From NCBI RefSeq assembly GCF_024231755.1, contig NZ_JAAEQH010000210.1, positions 1-64,000 on the forward strand: a DNA stretch of 64,000 bases, in the 5' to 3' direction. Numbering within the stretch: position 1 is the stretch's first letter; each line of letters opens with the position of its first letter. A model generated the notes under the pieces. It ran no database searches. It was given only the letters and a program-made list of their open reading frames with translations, and had not been told where the DNA came from. Below are positions 1-9,701 of the stretch, one piece after another. Both the position numbers and the translations under genes were made by a program. The DNA is from Neptuniibacter sp. Its GTDB lineage: Bacteria > Pseudomonadota > Gammaproteobacteria > Pseudomonadales > Balneatricaceae.

Positions 1-744
1 GATCATCTGAAAATGGCAAACGATTGTGGTGTAAGCACGATTCGTGTTGCCACTCACTGTACCGAAGCGGACGTATCTGAACAGCATATCGGTATGGCTG
101 CGAAGATGGAGATGGATACCGTTGGCTTCCTGATGATGGCGCATATGGTGTCTGCAGAGAAGATTCTGGAGCAGGCCAAGCTGATGGAAAGCTACGGCGC
201 TAACTGCATCTACTGCACCGACTCTGCAGGTTACATGCTGCCAGACGAAGTGACTGAGAAGATTGGTCTGCTGCGTGCAGAACTGAACCCGAATACTGAG
301 ATCGGTTTCCACGGTCACCACAATATGGGTATGGCGATCGCTAATTCACTGGCTGCAGTTGAAGCTGGTGCTGTACGTATCGATGGCTCCGTAGCAGGTC
401 TGGGTGCAGGCGCTGGTAATACTCCTCTGGAAGTGTTCGTTGCGGTTCTTGAGCGTATGCAAGCAAACCACAGCATCGATCTGTACAAGATCATGGATGT
501 GGCAGAAGACGTGGTAGTACCGCTGATGGATCAACCGATCCGTGTTGACCGTGATGCCCTGACGCTGGGTTATGCAGGTGTATACAGCTCCTTCCTGTTA
601 TTTGCTCAACGTGCTGAAGCGAAGTACGGCATTCAAGCACGTGACATTCTGGTAGAGCTGGGTCGTCGCGGCACTGTAGGTGGTCAGGAAGATATGATCG
701 AAGACCTGGCGCTAACTATGGCAAAAGAAAAGGGGCTGATCTAA
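1..744 (+). CDS. dmpG: 4-hydroxy-2-oxovalerate aldolase, C-terminal part
   Basis: The reading frame is open from base 1, so this is the last ~247 codons of a gene that begins before the window; family members are about 340 residues. The product cleaves 4-hydroxy-2-oxovalerate to pyruvate and acetaldehyde, the last carbon-carbon cleavage of the catechol meta-cleavage pathway, normally in complex with an acylating acetaldehyde dehydrogenase. Visible hallmarks are the HMGL-type TIM barrel with the metal-binding segment GFHGHHNMG, the following [17 protein letters not shown] segment, and the C-terminal DmpG-type extension. The stop codon overlaps the next start (TAATG), so the two genes are translationally coupled. 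The ATG at base 13 is internal and not the real start. DmpG, BphI and MhpE share this fold; the downstream decarboxylase favours DmpG. Confidence 0.93.
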   Translation, partial: DHLKMANDCGVSTIRVATHCTEADVSEQHIGMAAKMEMDTVGFLMMAHMVSAEKILEQAKLMESYGANCIYCTDSAGYMLPDEVTEKIGLLRAELNPNTEIGFHGHHNMGMAIANSLAAVEAGAVRIDGSVAGLGAGAGNTPLEVFVAVLERMQANHSIDLYKIMDVAEDVVVPLMDQPIRVDRDALTLGYAGVYSSFLLFAQRAEAKYGIQARDILVELGRRGTVGGQEDMIEDLALTMAKEKGLI

Positions 745-1550
745 TGGCTGAAGCACAAGAAAACAAACTGACTCAGGCACAGATTGAGCAGTTGGCTGAG
801 CACTGTGAAAACGCAGAGCTACAGGCATACGAGATCACTAAGATCACCAACGATTTCCCTGAGATGACCTACAAGGATGCATTTGATATCCAGTGGGAGA
901 TCCGTCGCCGTAAAGAAGCGCGCGGTAACAAAATCGTGGGTATGAAGATGGGCCTGACCTCCTGGGCAAAAATGGCTCAGATGGGTGTTGAGCATCCATG
1001 CTACGGTTTCCTTGCGGATTACTTCTCTATCCCGGATGGCGGTGAAATCAAACACGATGAGCTAATCCACCCGAAGATCGAAGCAGAGTTGGCATTTGTT
1101 ACTAAAGCACCGCTAAAAGGTCCTGGTGTACATATCGGTGACGTACTGCGTGCTACTGACTTTGTTATGCCGGCAGTTGAAGTTATCGATTCACGCTACA
1201 AGGATTTCAAATTCGATCTTAAGAGCGTAATCGCGGATAACTCATCTTCCAGCCGCTTTATTGCTGGCGGCACGATGAAGAAAGCGGAAGAGCTGGATCT
1301 TAAGAATCTAGGCGTTGTAATGGAGATCAACGGTGAAGTGGTTCAGCTGGGCGCAGGCGCAGCAGTACTGGGCCACCCGGCTTCTTCAGTAGCGATGCTG
1401 GCTAACATGCTTGGCGAGCGTGGTGAAGAGATCCCTGCGGGTACTTTCATCATGATCGGTGCTATTACGGCAGCGGTTCAGGTCAACAAAGGCGACAGCT
1501 TCTGTGTCCGTTATCAGGATCTGGGAACAGTCAGCGGTAAGTTCGTTTAA
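744..1550 (+). CDS. dmpH: 4-oxalocrotonate (2-oxo-3-hexenedioate) decarboxylase
   Basis: This 268-residue protein belongs to the fumarylacetoacetate hydrolase-like family of 2-oxo-3-hexenedioate decarboxylases and 2-oxopent-4-enoate hydratases. It removes CO2 from 4-oxalocrotonate to give 2-hydroxypenta-2,4-dienoate, working with Mg2+ and usually complexed with the hydratase. Family signatures are GMKMGLTSWAKMAQMG near residues 75-90, the acidic metal site around HPKIEAELAF, and the DFVMPAVEVIDSRY segment. Length matches DmpH/XylI/NahK (about 264). It starts with the ATG that overlaps the aldolase stop by one base. The hydratase paralogue (DmpE) has a similar fold but usually different motifs; the tautomerase gene just downstream supports the oxalocrotonate branch. 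Confidence 0.9.
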   Translation: MAEAQENKLTQAQIEQLAEHCENAELQAYEITKITNDFPEMTYKDAFDIQWEIRRRKEARGNKIVGMKMGLTSWAKMAQMGVEHPCYGFLADYFSIPDGGEIKHDELIHPKIEAELAFVTKAPLKGPGVHIGDVLRATDFVMPAVEVIDSRYKDFKFDLKSVIADNSSSSRFIAGGTMKKAEELDLKNLGVVMEINGEVVQLGAGAAVLGHPASSVAMLANMLGERGEEIPAGTFIMIGAITAAVQVNKGDSFCVRYQDLGTVSGKFV

Positions 1551-1580
1551 AGAACTTGTCTGCAAAGAGGAATTAACTGG

Positions 1581-2165
1581 ATGATCGCTTCTGAGACTGA
1601 AAAAACACAGGTCTGCCAACCCGGAGACGAAGGCTCTGTCACTGTAAGTATTTCACGTAAGGTCAAACCCGGCTTTGAGGTGGAATACGAACAGTGGATC
1701 TCCGGGGTGATAGAAGCGGCATCCAGTTATCCTGGACACTTGGGCACCAATGTACTGCGCCCAAGTCAGGCTACTAATTTTGAGTACGTACTGATCTACC
1801 GCTTTGACAGTTACCAACACTGCCAAACATGGGAACAATCCGATTTACGTAATCAATGGCTGGATAAGCTGGACGGCTTGGTGGAAGGGGAAGCCAAAAC
1901 CCAACGCGGTACTGGACTAGAGTTCTGGTTTGATCTGCCAGAACTGCCCGTTCAGAAACACCCTAGACCAGAGAAGATGGCCTTGGTGCTTATTGGGGTC
2001 GTTTATGTACTGGTGCTAGCACTGAACCTGATCTTTGCCCCATGGCTGGAGCAGATGCCTCTGTGGCTACGAATCCTATGTGTGGTCGTCGCGCAGGTTC
2101 TGCTAATGACCTATCTGGTCATGCCTAAAGTCACCCGAGCACTGAAAGACTGGCTCTACAGCTGA
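1581..2165 (+). CDS. ABM-domain protein with C-terminal membrane anchor
   Basis: A 194-residue protein with an antibiotic-biosynthesis-monooxygenase (ABM) fold at residues ~18-115, seen in SRKVKPGFEVEYEQWISGV and the YRFDSYQHCQTWEQS segment. Two hydrophobic helices follow at ~133-152 and ~162-182. This layout matches the COG3224 group, whose role is not established. The gene sits between the decarboxylase and the tautomerase of a meta-cleavage operon, 30 bases after the former and 12 before the latter, with a GAGGA sequence upstream of the ATG. ABM domains can act as cofactor-independent oxygenases or simply bind hydrophobic ligands, so a role in handling an aromatic intermediate at the membrane is an inference only. 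Confidence 0.8.
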   Translation: MIASETEKTQVCQPGDEGSVTVSISRKVKPGFEVEYEQWISGVIEAASSYPGHLGTNVLRPSQATNFEYVLIYRFDSYQHCQTWEQSDLRNQWLDKLDGLVEGEAKTQRGTGLEFWFDLPELPVQKHPRPEKMALVLIGVVYVLVLALNLIFAPWLEQMPLWLRILCVVVAQVLLMTYLVMPKVTRALKDWLYS

Positions 2166-2177
2166 TAAGGACAACAT

Positions 2178-2369
2178 ATGCCAATTCTACAAGTGAATAT
2201 GATGGAAGGCCGTTCTGAGGAACAGAAAGAACGCCTTATCGAAGAACTCACTGTTGCCTGCGTGCGAGCGCTGAACGCTCCACAGGAAAGTGTACGTGTA
2301 ATGATTAATGAAATGCCAAAACAACACTTTGGCATTGGCGGCAGCTCCGCCAAAAAATTAGGGAAGTAA
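2178..2369 (+). CDS. dmpI: 4-oxalocrotonate tautomerase
   Basis: A 63-residue tautomerase of the XylH/DmpI family that converts 2-hydroxymuconate to 4-oxalocrotonate. The mature N-terminus would be Pro after removal of Met; Pro1 is the catalytic general base in this family. The PILQVNMMEGRS start and the VRVMINEMPKQHFGIGG segment are typical; an Arg at ~40 and aromatic Phe near ~50 match the active-site pattern. A good Shine-Dalgarno sequence (AAGGA) precedes the ATG. It is the last gene of the operon, followed by three hairpins. It supplies the substrate of the decarboxylase encoded two genes upstream. Confidence 0.93.
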   Translation: MPILQVNMMEGRSEEQKERLIEELTVACVRALNAPQESVRVMINEMPKQHFGIGGSSAKKLGK

Positions 2370-2408
2370 GTTACTTAAAACTTAACCTCTCACACTGAAC
2401 TTCGCTCT

Positions 2409-2458
2409 CAGTTACTTTTGTAAGTAACTGCTTGATAGGACTTGTCATTAACGACAAG
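2409..2458 (+). other. Two tandem inverted repeats before the operon terminator
   Basis: Two stem-loops lie back to back after the tautomerase gene. The first has arms CAGTTACTT (2409-2417) and AAGTAACTG (2422-2430) with a 4-base loop. The second has arms CTTGTC (2441-2446) and GACAAG (2453-2458). They precede the true terminator hairpin and may stabilise the 3' end of the mRNA or bind a regulator. Confidence 0.55.
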
Positions 2459-2466
2459 CGCTTTTT

Positions 2467-2492
2467 AGCCCTGCATGTCAGGGCTTTTTTTT
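2467..2492 (+). terminator. Rho-independent terminator of the meta-cleavage operon
   Basis: Stem AGCCCTG (2467-2473) with CAGGGCT (2479-2485), a 5-base loop, and an uninterrupted T run to 2492. It is placed about 100 bases after the tautomerase stop. The stretch from 2493 to the next start at 2696 is AT-rich leader with no clear gene. Confidence 0.88.
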
Positions 2493-2695
2493 ATTCTGCT
2501 TTTGGTTCATTCCAGCCTTATTTCAAACAGAGTTTGATCATTTGCTGACAACTTTTAGCAAATAAGAAAAACCCTATAAAAGTTATAAGTTTCCGCATTT
2601 ATAAATCCCAATAAAACAGACAGTTAGCCCTTTGTTTGTTTTGGCATCCTTTCTGCAAAGCTTCTCCTGAGCTTAATCAACCTGAGAAGAACCAA

Positions 2696-4261
2696 ATGAA
2701 TAAAAACAATAAAACAGGTACAAACGCGACTGTTGATAATCACACGTTTGTCCTCACTACAGACCCGGAGGGTAAGATTCTTTACTCCAGTGAAGACCTG
2801 CAAGAACTTTCGGGATACAGCTCTAGTGAACTTCTGGGTAACAACATAAGACTGTTACGCCATCCCGATATGCCAGATGGACCATATAAAGACCTGTGGA
2901 GCACCATTTCACAAGGTAGGTCCTGGATGGGGATGATCAAAAACAAGGCAAAAAACGGTAATACTTTCTGGGTGGACACCTACATTATACCTATCATGGA
3001 AGGAGGAAAAATCATTGAGTATCAATGCATTTACCGCCTACCCAAAGAAGATGTGGTTGCACGAGCAAACCATATCTATACCTTACGTAAACAGGGCAAA
3101 ACCCCTCCTTTTCTGAGAAAAACCAACCCTAAAATTTCCTGGCGTGTTTGCCTTGTTTATTTACTAGCGATGCTACCGATTAGCTGCGCAGTTTTTCTTA
3201 ACCTCGGCGCTGAATATAAAATAGGCCTCACCCTACTCTCATTTGTTATGGGTATAAGCCTTCTCCTACAACAAATCCGCTCCCTAGAACGTGTTATTAG
3301 CGAGAGCCGTAAGATAGTAAACCATCAAGTAAAGCAGATGATCTACACCGGTACTTTCAACGATATTGGTCAGCTGTCACTGGTTCAGACCATGTTGCAA
3401 TCCCAGTTGGATGCAATCCTTAAACGGATTAGTGCGGCCTCTAATGAAGTGCAGTCCAGCGCTATCGAATCAACTGAAGTAATGAGCACTACCTGCCAGG
3501 AAGCCGAGCAACAACAGGAATCTCTACAACAGCTGGCTGCTGCTATGGCTCAAGTATCGGAAGCCACCAGCTCAGTTGCACATACCACTGCGGAAGCTTT
3601 GCATCAGGTTCAGCAGGTACAACAGGATGCGAACGCTGGCGGAGAAGTTGTTGATGCAGCAGTCAGTTCAATGCAGTCTCTGGACGGTGCAATCAACCAG
3701 ATGGGACAGAATATCGATAATCTGAAACAAAGTAGCGACAGCATAGGTAAAGTGGTTGTCGTCATCAGCGATATTGCCGAGCAAACCAATCTCTTAGCAC
3801 TTAACGCAGCGATTGAAGCCGCGCGTGCTGGTGAAAATGGTCGTGGATTCGCCGTAGTTGCCGATGAGGTACGCCAACTTGCTCAGCGTACTCAAAACTC
3901 CACTCAGGAGATCAATGGCATTATCACTGCCCTGCAGCAAGAGATTAATCTGATTTCAAATTCGATGGTCAATGGCCGCGAACTTACTGATCATAGTGTT
4001 TCTGGAATTCAGAATGCGGGCAGTAGCTTAAAGGCGATTCTTAGTGCAGTTGAGGAGCTAAGCAATATGACTGCCCAAATCGCCTCTGCCACTGAAGAGC
4101 AGAATGCTGTAGCGGTAGAGATGAATGAACAGATTCACACCATTAATCAAACTTCTGAGAATGTAGTCTCTCAAGCGAGCCAGACGCTGAATCTAAACCG
4201 GAAATCAGAAGATCTCGCACGTAAGCAGACACAAATGATAGAGAGGGTCTTAACCTGCTGA
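2696..4261 (+). CDS. PAS-domain methyl-accepting chemotaxis protein (Aer-like)
   Basis: An energy- or redox-taxis type chemoreceptor of 521 residues. An Aer-like N-terminal PAS domain (~residues 12-120; [20 protein letters not shown], then the [15 protein letters not shown] motif typical of Aer) has no periplasmic domain. It is followed by a two-segment membrane hairpin (~145-195), a short linker, and the cytoplasmic signalling hairpin with [21 protein letters not shown] and [17 protein letters not shown]. There is no C-terminal NWETF-type pentapeptide. I chose the ATG at 2696 because GAGAAGAA stands just upstream; an in-frame ATG at 2636 would add 20 residues with no ribosome site. The stop codon directly abuts the stop of the convergent next gene. 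In Aer the PAS domain binds FAD; that is expected here but not visible. Confidence 0.9.
   Translation: MNKNNKTGTNATVDNHTFVLTTDPEGKILYSSEDLQELSGYSSSELLGNNIRLLRHPDMPDGPYKDLWSTISQGRSWMGMIKNKAKNGNTFWVDTYIIPIMEGGKIIEYQCIYRLPKEDVVARANHIYTLRKQGKTPPFLRKTNPKISWRVCLVYLLAMLPISCAVFLNLGAEYKIGLTLLSFVMGISLLLQQIRSLERVISESRKIVNHQVKQMIYTGTFNDIGQLSLVQTMLQSQLDAILKRISAASNEVQSSAIESTEVMSTTCQEAEQQQESLQQLAAAMAQVSEATSSVAHTTAEALHQVQQVQQDANAGGEVVDAAVSSMQSLDGAINQMGQNIDNLKQSSDSIGKVVVVISDIAEQTNLLALNAAIEAARAGENGRGFAVVADEVRQLAQRTQNSTQEINGIITALQQEINLISNSMVNGRELTDHSVSGIQNAGSSLKAILSAVEELSNMTAQIASATEEQNAVAVEMNEQIHTINQTSENVVSQASQTLNLNRKSEDLARKQTQMIERVLTC
4235..4261 (+). repeat. Direct repeat copy 1 (3' end of the chemoreceptor gene)
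   Basis: The last nine codons of the PAS chemoreceptor (M-I-E-R-V-L-T-C-stop). A near copy occurs at 9702-9728 in the same orientation. 22 of the first 25 bases match, and the differences fall mostly in codon-compatible positions. Confidence 0.6.
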
Positions 4262-7200
4262 TCAAGTTTTTGAACTGTCCATAACAATCCTGTTACGCCC
4301 TTTATGCTTAGCTTTATAAAGGGCTTGATCCGCTCTCTCTAATGCCTCAAGAATAGTTTCATTTAGAACCCAGCTTGTTGCACCAATACTGGTGGTCACA
4401 CTGATCTCTTCGTCCTTATGTGGGAAGCGGGTGTTGTCTAATTCATGACGAATTCGGTCTAGAATTACCTGAGCCTGATCTAAACTCACCTCGACTAGTG
4501 CAATGGAAAACTCTTCACCTCCCATTCGCCCAAAGAGATCCTTCTCTCGCAACACTCCTGATACCAGCCTGGTAAATCCTATAAGCACCTCATCCCCTGC
4601 CGCATGACCATAGGCATCATTGAGCTTTTTGAAATGATCCAAATCCAGCATCGCTACAACAGTAGCTGTCCTGTCATCTCGATGAAGTGCACCACTTAAT
4701 TCCAGATAGGCTCTTCGATTCAACACTCCCGTTAAAGAATCTGTTGAAGCCTGCTCCTTCAGCATATGTTCCTTCAATTTGCGTTCAGAGATATCACTAA
4801 TAGCGGAGAAAATAGCTTTCTCTGATTCCAATTGGATCATCGTTGACGAGAACTGAGCCCAAAATGGCTGTCCCCGGTATGCTTTTAGTTCGCATTCAAT
4901 ATTGTTCAAAGTGCCATATGTACGTAACCCTTCCATCATCCTTTGACGATCAATAGGTGACACATACAGATCAAAAACATTTACACCTTCTAATTTCTGT
5001 TTATCCAGAGCGAACTGCTCACAGAACCGATCATTAGCCGCAATAACACTACCATCCATTCTGGAAAGCACATAAGGAAGAGGTAACGCTGCCAAGATAG
5101 CTTCCAGATGGTGAGTTTTACGCTGTAGCTCCTGAGTTCTGTTAGAAACCTGATCTTCCAACTCCACATTATGAGCCTGAACGCTGCGATACAGGGCAGA
5201 ATTGTTATAGCTGATTAAATACTGAGAAAGCATTATTTCAACTACATTCACCTGATACGGGGTGAACAGACTGGGTGCTCCACAATGCTCTAGTAGCAAA
5301 ATCCCTGCAACCTTACTATCAAAGATAAGTGGAACGCTTAGCAACGAGAGACAGCCTCGTTTGCTGATATAAGGCTCAAGTACAAAGTCTCCCTCCTGAC
5401 ATGCATTTTTAAGTAACAAGCGTTTTTTACTATTAAGACAGTAGTTAAGGACACTTTCAGGACACATCTCATCCGAACGAGTTGAACTAAACACCCCTTC
5501 ATGCCGTTGACCAATACAGCGCCACTGTCCATCAGTAAAATCGTACAGACTTGCTGTCTGTGCCCCAGTTACCTGAGCAATCCATGCCAATACAAGTTCC
5601 TGTAACCTGTCACCATCAAGCGGTCGGGAAAGCTGCTGAGACGCCTCAACAACTGTCTGCCAATCTACATTGACACCCGCAATAGCATCACCTTGCGTGA
5701 GGTCTGCTATAAATTGACGTATATCAGATGCTTTAGCATGGGCGCCCCAGGCTTGATAGAGACGGATAGCCTCCTCAAGATATGCCTTTCCTAAAGCGGA
5801 TTGCCCTTGTAACAAGCGATAACGCCCCATCCGCTCATTCGACAAGGCTTGCAGCAATGGGAACTTAGCTTTTTGTGCAGCCTCAATGGCTTCTTCATAA
5901 CAGGCAAAAATAAAAGCACGGCTCTCAACCAATACAGCCTGTTCTGCCCGGATCAAATGACCTGCTGCATTAAAAGTATTTGGGTTTAAAACCTCCCAAC
6001 GGGAAAATTTTTCCAGTGCTTCTTCTAACCAATTTCGTTGATGGGATGTTAATGAACTTCCTGTCTGCTGCAGCGCCAGCAGAGAGAGAATATTAAACAG
6101 AGTCAAGACCGCCTCATGGAAGATACCTTCATCCTGATCTTCTTGGGTTAATGTCTCGGCAAGAGAGATATCTATACCCTGTTGATAATTACCGAACAAA
6201 TAACTCTGTAGCAGTCTTCCGAGCATCCGGTCGTACTTACCACACATATAATTCGTTTGCTGGAAATGACTCAGCGCTTCACCTTCATATCCGGAAATAT
6301 GATCAAGGTTATGTTGGTTATCTAAGGTTCCTTGCAGAATTTTTATCAGGTTGCACTGCAACTGGCTGAGATAAACCTGTGCAGGCTGTTTTATCTTACG
6401 ACAGGTATCCACCACATTGAGTGTACGGTGTAATAAATTATCTAACCGTTCAGCACACATTAGGTCCGCGTAGAAACCAAAGATATAGGCATGTACACCC
6501 CAGTAATAATCCCCTTGTTCCAGGCAAGCATGATACGCACGGTCACGCTCTTGGCCACTTAAGACCAGATCGGTTTGCCAGGGCAGAATAAAGTTTGCCC
6601 GCATCATCTTTAACCGGCCTTCAACCAGCGGTATTGCGGGGAAGCGCTCTCCGACAACACGAGAATATTGTTCAGCTTCAAATGCGGTAGAGTAATCTTT
6701 CAGCACCTTCGTACAGAGAAGGCCGTACATCATAAAGACATAGCTGGAATGGGTGCTGTTTCCATGGGTGATGGTCAGCCTGAGCAGTTCCAGTATAGTG
6801 ATGGGAAAGAGTAAAGAACCTGAGTTATAGCAACATGGTTGCATTGCCATCAGAAGTTCAAGAATACTCAGAACCCGTTTGTCAGTTATCCCCGGTTTAT
6901 CAGCTAACTGATCAAATGGTTGTTCAGATAAGAGTGACTGAACCTGCCCTAATGTCTCTCCAATAACCTGCATATCAGGATTTTCAGGTAGAGGGTATGC
7001 CAGCGCCTTGAGCCCTTTCACTCCTTCCTCTATTGCCAGTTCCAGATAACCGTAGCGTGTATATTGAGTTATCAATATTGTCTGAAGATGCACCGATTCT
7101 TCGGCCGTTTTACACTGGCTTTCTACCTTGCCCTTAAACGCTTCGGCAGCTTCGTATTCACCCGCGAGGTATAAACATTCAAGTTTGAGTAAAGCCGCAT

Positions 7201-9532
7201 GGCCCTGCAGGTTAGCGGTAGTATCTTCGCTCTCCCCTTCGCTCTTCAGGGCGAAAAACATCTCTAGGTAATTAACAGCAAGGCTATAAGCGGTCGCACT
7301 GCGTGCACGTTCAGCGGCAAGAAGATTCAGTTGTGCAACAGTATTCTTCTCTGCAGCATTCAACAAAGTGTGAGATTGATTAAAATGATTTAGAAGCTCG
7401 TAACTATGCTCCTGCCACTCATGCTTTTCCAACGGTTGTAACATCAAACAACCAATCCGGTGATGTAAGCGTGTCCTTTCTGATGAATCCAGCAAACTAT
7501 ATGCAGCCTGCTGCACTCTGTCGTGAAGAAAGCATAACTGTTTGTCACCGTCCTGATTTGAGCCTGCTCCTTCAAAATAGAGCAGCCCAGTATCTAGAAC
7601 AGGGGCTAATACCTGATTCTCATCCCAATTGTCAGCCTGTAATGCGCTGATGATTGAAAAAGGTAACGATGACCCTATACAAGATGCCTGCTGCAGTAGA
7701 TGCTGAGAAGACTCTGGAAGACGACCTATCTTCTGTAACATCAGATCAACAACGTTATCCGTAATATCCCTTTTCCTGACAGCCTCTATCGACCAGTTCC
7801 AGCACTGTTTTTCATGGTTAAAGCCTAACAGCCCCGACTGATATAGTTCCTGCAGAAACTGCCTGAAGAAGAAAGGGTTACCACCTGTTTTCTGATAGAC
7901 CAGTTCTGTTAGAGGTCTGACTTGATCACCAGGAAGGCGCAGGGTGTCCGAAATCAGCTGGTTTAGGTCATTCTCTTGCAATGGCTGCAGGGACAATTGA
8001 GAGATTTGCTGATCATCATGATCGAGCGCCCCAAGCATCTGCATAAATGGATGTTTAGAATCTACTTCATTATCTCGGTAGGCCCCCAAAATCAAACAAT
8101 AGCGGCTGTTTTCATCACTGAAGAGAAGTTGAAGGAGATTGATACTTGCAAGATCTGCCCATTGCAGATCGTCGATAAACACAACAAGGGGCTTATGCTG
8201 TGTACAGATAGTATGTACAAAACTCAGAAACAGATTATTAAAGCGATTTTGCTGCTCTTCCGGACCTAACGGGCTTGGCTTTGGCTGAGGGCCAAGTAAA
8301 AGTTCAAGATCAGGAAGGACATCAATCAAAACCTGAGCATTGGGATACAGAGCCTCAGATAAACGCTCTCGCCAGAATTCAACTTGCTCCGGAGGATAAG
8401 CCATGATGCTGCGGATGAAATGATTAAAAGCCTGGGCAATGGCGCTATAGGGAGATGCCTTCTGATACTGATCAAATTTGCCCCAAACAAATAAGCCATT
8501 AGATTTTAGGATCGGTGCCTGAATCTCATACACCAGGGCTGATTTACCTACCCCAGAGAAACCAGCAACCAACAACGCTTCCGAAGGCCCCTGTTCAACT
8601 CTTCCAAAAGCGGATAACAACTGCTCAATCTCTCGCTCACGACCATAGAGTTTACAAGGTATAAACAACCTGTCGGGTATATTCTCCTGAGCAGGAATGA
8701 AGTTCTCAAGTTGAGCATTATCAAGCTGCAACAGTTTCATAAGGTCCAGGCTTAAAGCGACCGCACTTTGATAACGATTCGAGGGCTCTTTTGCCATCAG
8801 GGTAGTGATGACGCGAAAGAACGCTTTTTGCAGGTTTTCACTGCACTGATCTCTTTGCCAAGCAGGTTCTTGTATATCAATTGCGATACGAGCATAGCTC
8901 AGTTCATCATCACTCAAATCCGCAAAAGGCGTTTGACCGGTGAATAACCAATAGAATACAGCACCTAATGAGTAGAGATCCGTGCGGGTATCAAGGTCAT
9001 GATTAAACTGGTGCCCCTGCTCAGGCGCTATGTAATGGGGGTCTGAAAATAGTGGACGAGAGTTTTTAATGCCTGAGCGGTCTCTGCTTAAATGCTCAGC
9101 AGAATTATAATCCACCAGCTCAGCATGAAGATGATCCGAAGATAACAGAAAGATATCCGGCCTCAGCGAAAGATGAACCAGATCGTGGTGATGTAATCGG
9201 ATCAGACTATTAGTAAGTGAGACAGCCAGAGTGAGTTTCTGTTGAATCGATAATGAAGCCAGATCAACTCGCCCCAAAGACGTATTACAACGGCTGAGCA
9301 AGTTAAGCGCCTTGTCTTCTTCAGATTCAAGAACCGGGGCGCCCTGCCCTTTTAATAATTCGAGGCACTTCTTCTCACGGTTTTTTAACTGCATCACCTC
9401 AAAAGGTGCCAGATAAAGTGGATATTCTTTTACTAAAGCAAAAGATTCATCGGGAGAATCAACAAGTGTTATCTGACAGAACGGATCCTCAATAAGCTTG
9501 GCGCTTCCTTTCGAAAACTCGTTCAAGCGCAT
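4262..9532 (-). CDS. Pseudokinase-AAA ATPase-helical repeat-GAF-PAS-GGDEF signalling protein
   Basis: A 1756-residue cytoplasmic protein built like the large PknB-type kinase/AAA sensors, but ending in a diguanylate cyclase instead of a histidine kinase. Order: protein-kinase fold (~1-270), AAA/STAND ATPase (~290-640; Walker A GFSGVGKSAL near 329, Walker B LVVFIDDLQWAD near 453), long TPR-like helical region (~690-1240), GAF (~1275-1415), coiled coil, PAS (~1455-1575), GGDEF (~1595-1750). The kinase catalytic loop reads HLSLRPDIF, so the catalytic Asp and the metal-binding Asn are lost and DFG is DYN: probably a pseudokinase. The cyclase looks intact, with GGEEF near 1670 and an RxxD inhibitory site (REKD) five residues before it. 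It would make c-di-GMP in response to ligands or partners held by the front domains. No neighbour shares its transcript. Confidence 0.88.
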   Translation of the reverse strand: MRLNEFSKGSAKLIEDPFCQITLVDSPDESFALVKEYPLYLAPFEVMQLKNREKKCLELLKGQGAPVLESEEDKALNLLSRCNTSLGRVDLASLSIQQKLTLAVSLTNSLIRLHHHDLVHLSLRPDIFLLSSDHLHAELVDYNSAEHLSRDRSGIKNSRPLFSDPHYIAPEQGHQFNHDLDTRTDLYSLGAVFYWLFTGQTPFADLSDDELSYARIAIDIQEPAWQRDQCSENLQKAFFRVITTLMAKEPSNRYQSAVALSLDLMKLLQLDNAQLENFIPAQENIPDRLFIPCKLYGREREIEQLLSAFGRVEQGPSEALLVAGFSGVGKSALVYEIQAPILKSNGLFVWGKFDQYQKASPYSAIAQAFNHFIRSIMAYPPEQVEFWRERLSEALYPNAQVLIDVLPDLELLLGPQPKPSPLGPEEQQNRFNNLFLSFVHTICTQHKPLVVFIDDLQWADLASINLLQLLFSDENSRYCLILGAYRDNEVDSKHPFMQMLGALDHDDQQISQLSLQPLQENDLNQLISDTLRLPGDQVRPLTELVYQKTGGNPFFFRQFLQELYQSGLLGFNHEKQCWNWSIEAVRKRDITDNVVDLMLQKIGRLPESSQHLLQQASCIGSSLPFSIISALQADNWDENQVLAPVLDTGLLYFEGAGSNQDGDKQLCFLHDRVQQAAYSLLDSSERTRLHHRIGCLMLQPLEKHEWQEHSYELLNHFNQSHTLLNAAEKNTVAQLNLLAAERARSATAYSLAVNYLEMFFALKSEGESEDTTANLQGHAALLKLECLYLAGEYEAAEAFKGKVESQCKTAEESVHLQTILITQYTRYGYLELAIEEGVKGLKALAYPLPENPDMQVIGETLGQVQSLLSEQPFDQLADKPGITDKRVLSILELLMAMQPCCYNSGSLLFPITILELLRLTITHGNSTHSSYVFMMYGLLCTKVLKDYSTAFEAEQYSRVVGERFPAIPLVEGRLKMMRANFILPWQTDLVLSGQERDRAYHACLEQGDYYWGVHAYIFGFYADLMCAERLDNLLHRTLNVVDTCRKIKQPAQVYLSQLQCNLIKILQGTLDNQHNLDHISGYEGEALSHFQQTNYMCGKYDRMLGRLLQSYLFGNYQQGIDISLAETLTQEDQDEGIFHEAVLTLFNILSLLALQQTGSSLTSHQRNWLEEALEKFSRWEVLNPNTFNAAGHLIRAEQAVLVESRAFIFACYEEAIEAAQKAKFPLLQALSNERMGRYRLLQGQSALGKAYLEEAIRLYQAWGAHAKASDIRQFIADLTQGDAIAGVNVDWQTVVEASQQLSRPLDGDRLQELVLAWIAQVTGAQTASLYDFTDGQWRCIGQRHEGVFSSTRSDEMCPESVLNYCLNSKKRLLLKNACQEGDFVLEPYISKRGCLSLLSVPLIFDSKVAGILLLEHCGAPSLFTPYQVNVVEIMLSQYLISYNNSALYRSVQAHNVELEDQVSNRTQELQRKTHHLEAILAALPLPYVLSRMDGSVIAANDRFCEQFALDKQKLEGVNVFDLYVSPIDRQRMMEGLRTYGTLNNIECELKAYRGQPFWAQFSSTMIQLESEKAIFSAISDISERKLKEHMLKEQASTDSLTGVLNRRAYLELSGALHRDDRTATVVAMLDLDHFKKLNDAYGHAAGDEVLIGFTRLVSGVLREKDLFGRMGGEEFSIALVEVSLDQAQVILDRIRHELDNTRFPHKDEEISVTTSIGATSWVLNETILEALERADQALYKAKHKGRNRIVMDSSKT

Positions 9533-9701
9533 TATATCTCTCGCTACTAACTGACTACGGGATAAATAACAGTATATTGCCTCCGTAGACCTATGCCATC
9601 AAAACTCCTGTTCAAATGAGAATTTCTTCTCTATTACTTCCATAAATATTAAATTTGTTCAAAAAACACTCAGATTAAATATCATTGAGGGTTGCTAAGT
9701 G

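Noticed and set aside
13-744. The aldolase frame taken as a complete 243-residue gene starting at ATG 13
   Set aside because: The frame is open to base 1 and the family is ~100 residues longer at the N-terminus; the ATG is internal.
2540-2640. Flagellar sigma-28 promoters upstream of the chemoreceptor genes
   Set aside because: I compared the leaders with TAAA-N15-GCCGATAA and found only loose matches, none with both elements and correct spacing.
7976-8269. A 97-codon plus-strand frame inside the pseudokinase-cyclase gene
   Set aside because: Antisense to the AAA ATPase domain, whose Walker B motif lies in the same stretch.
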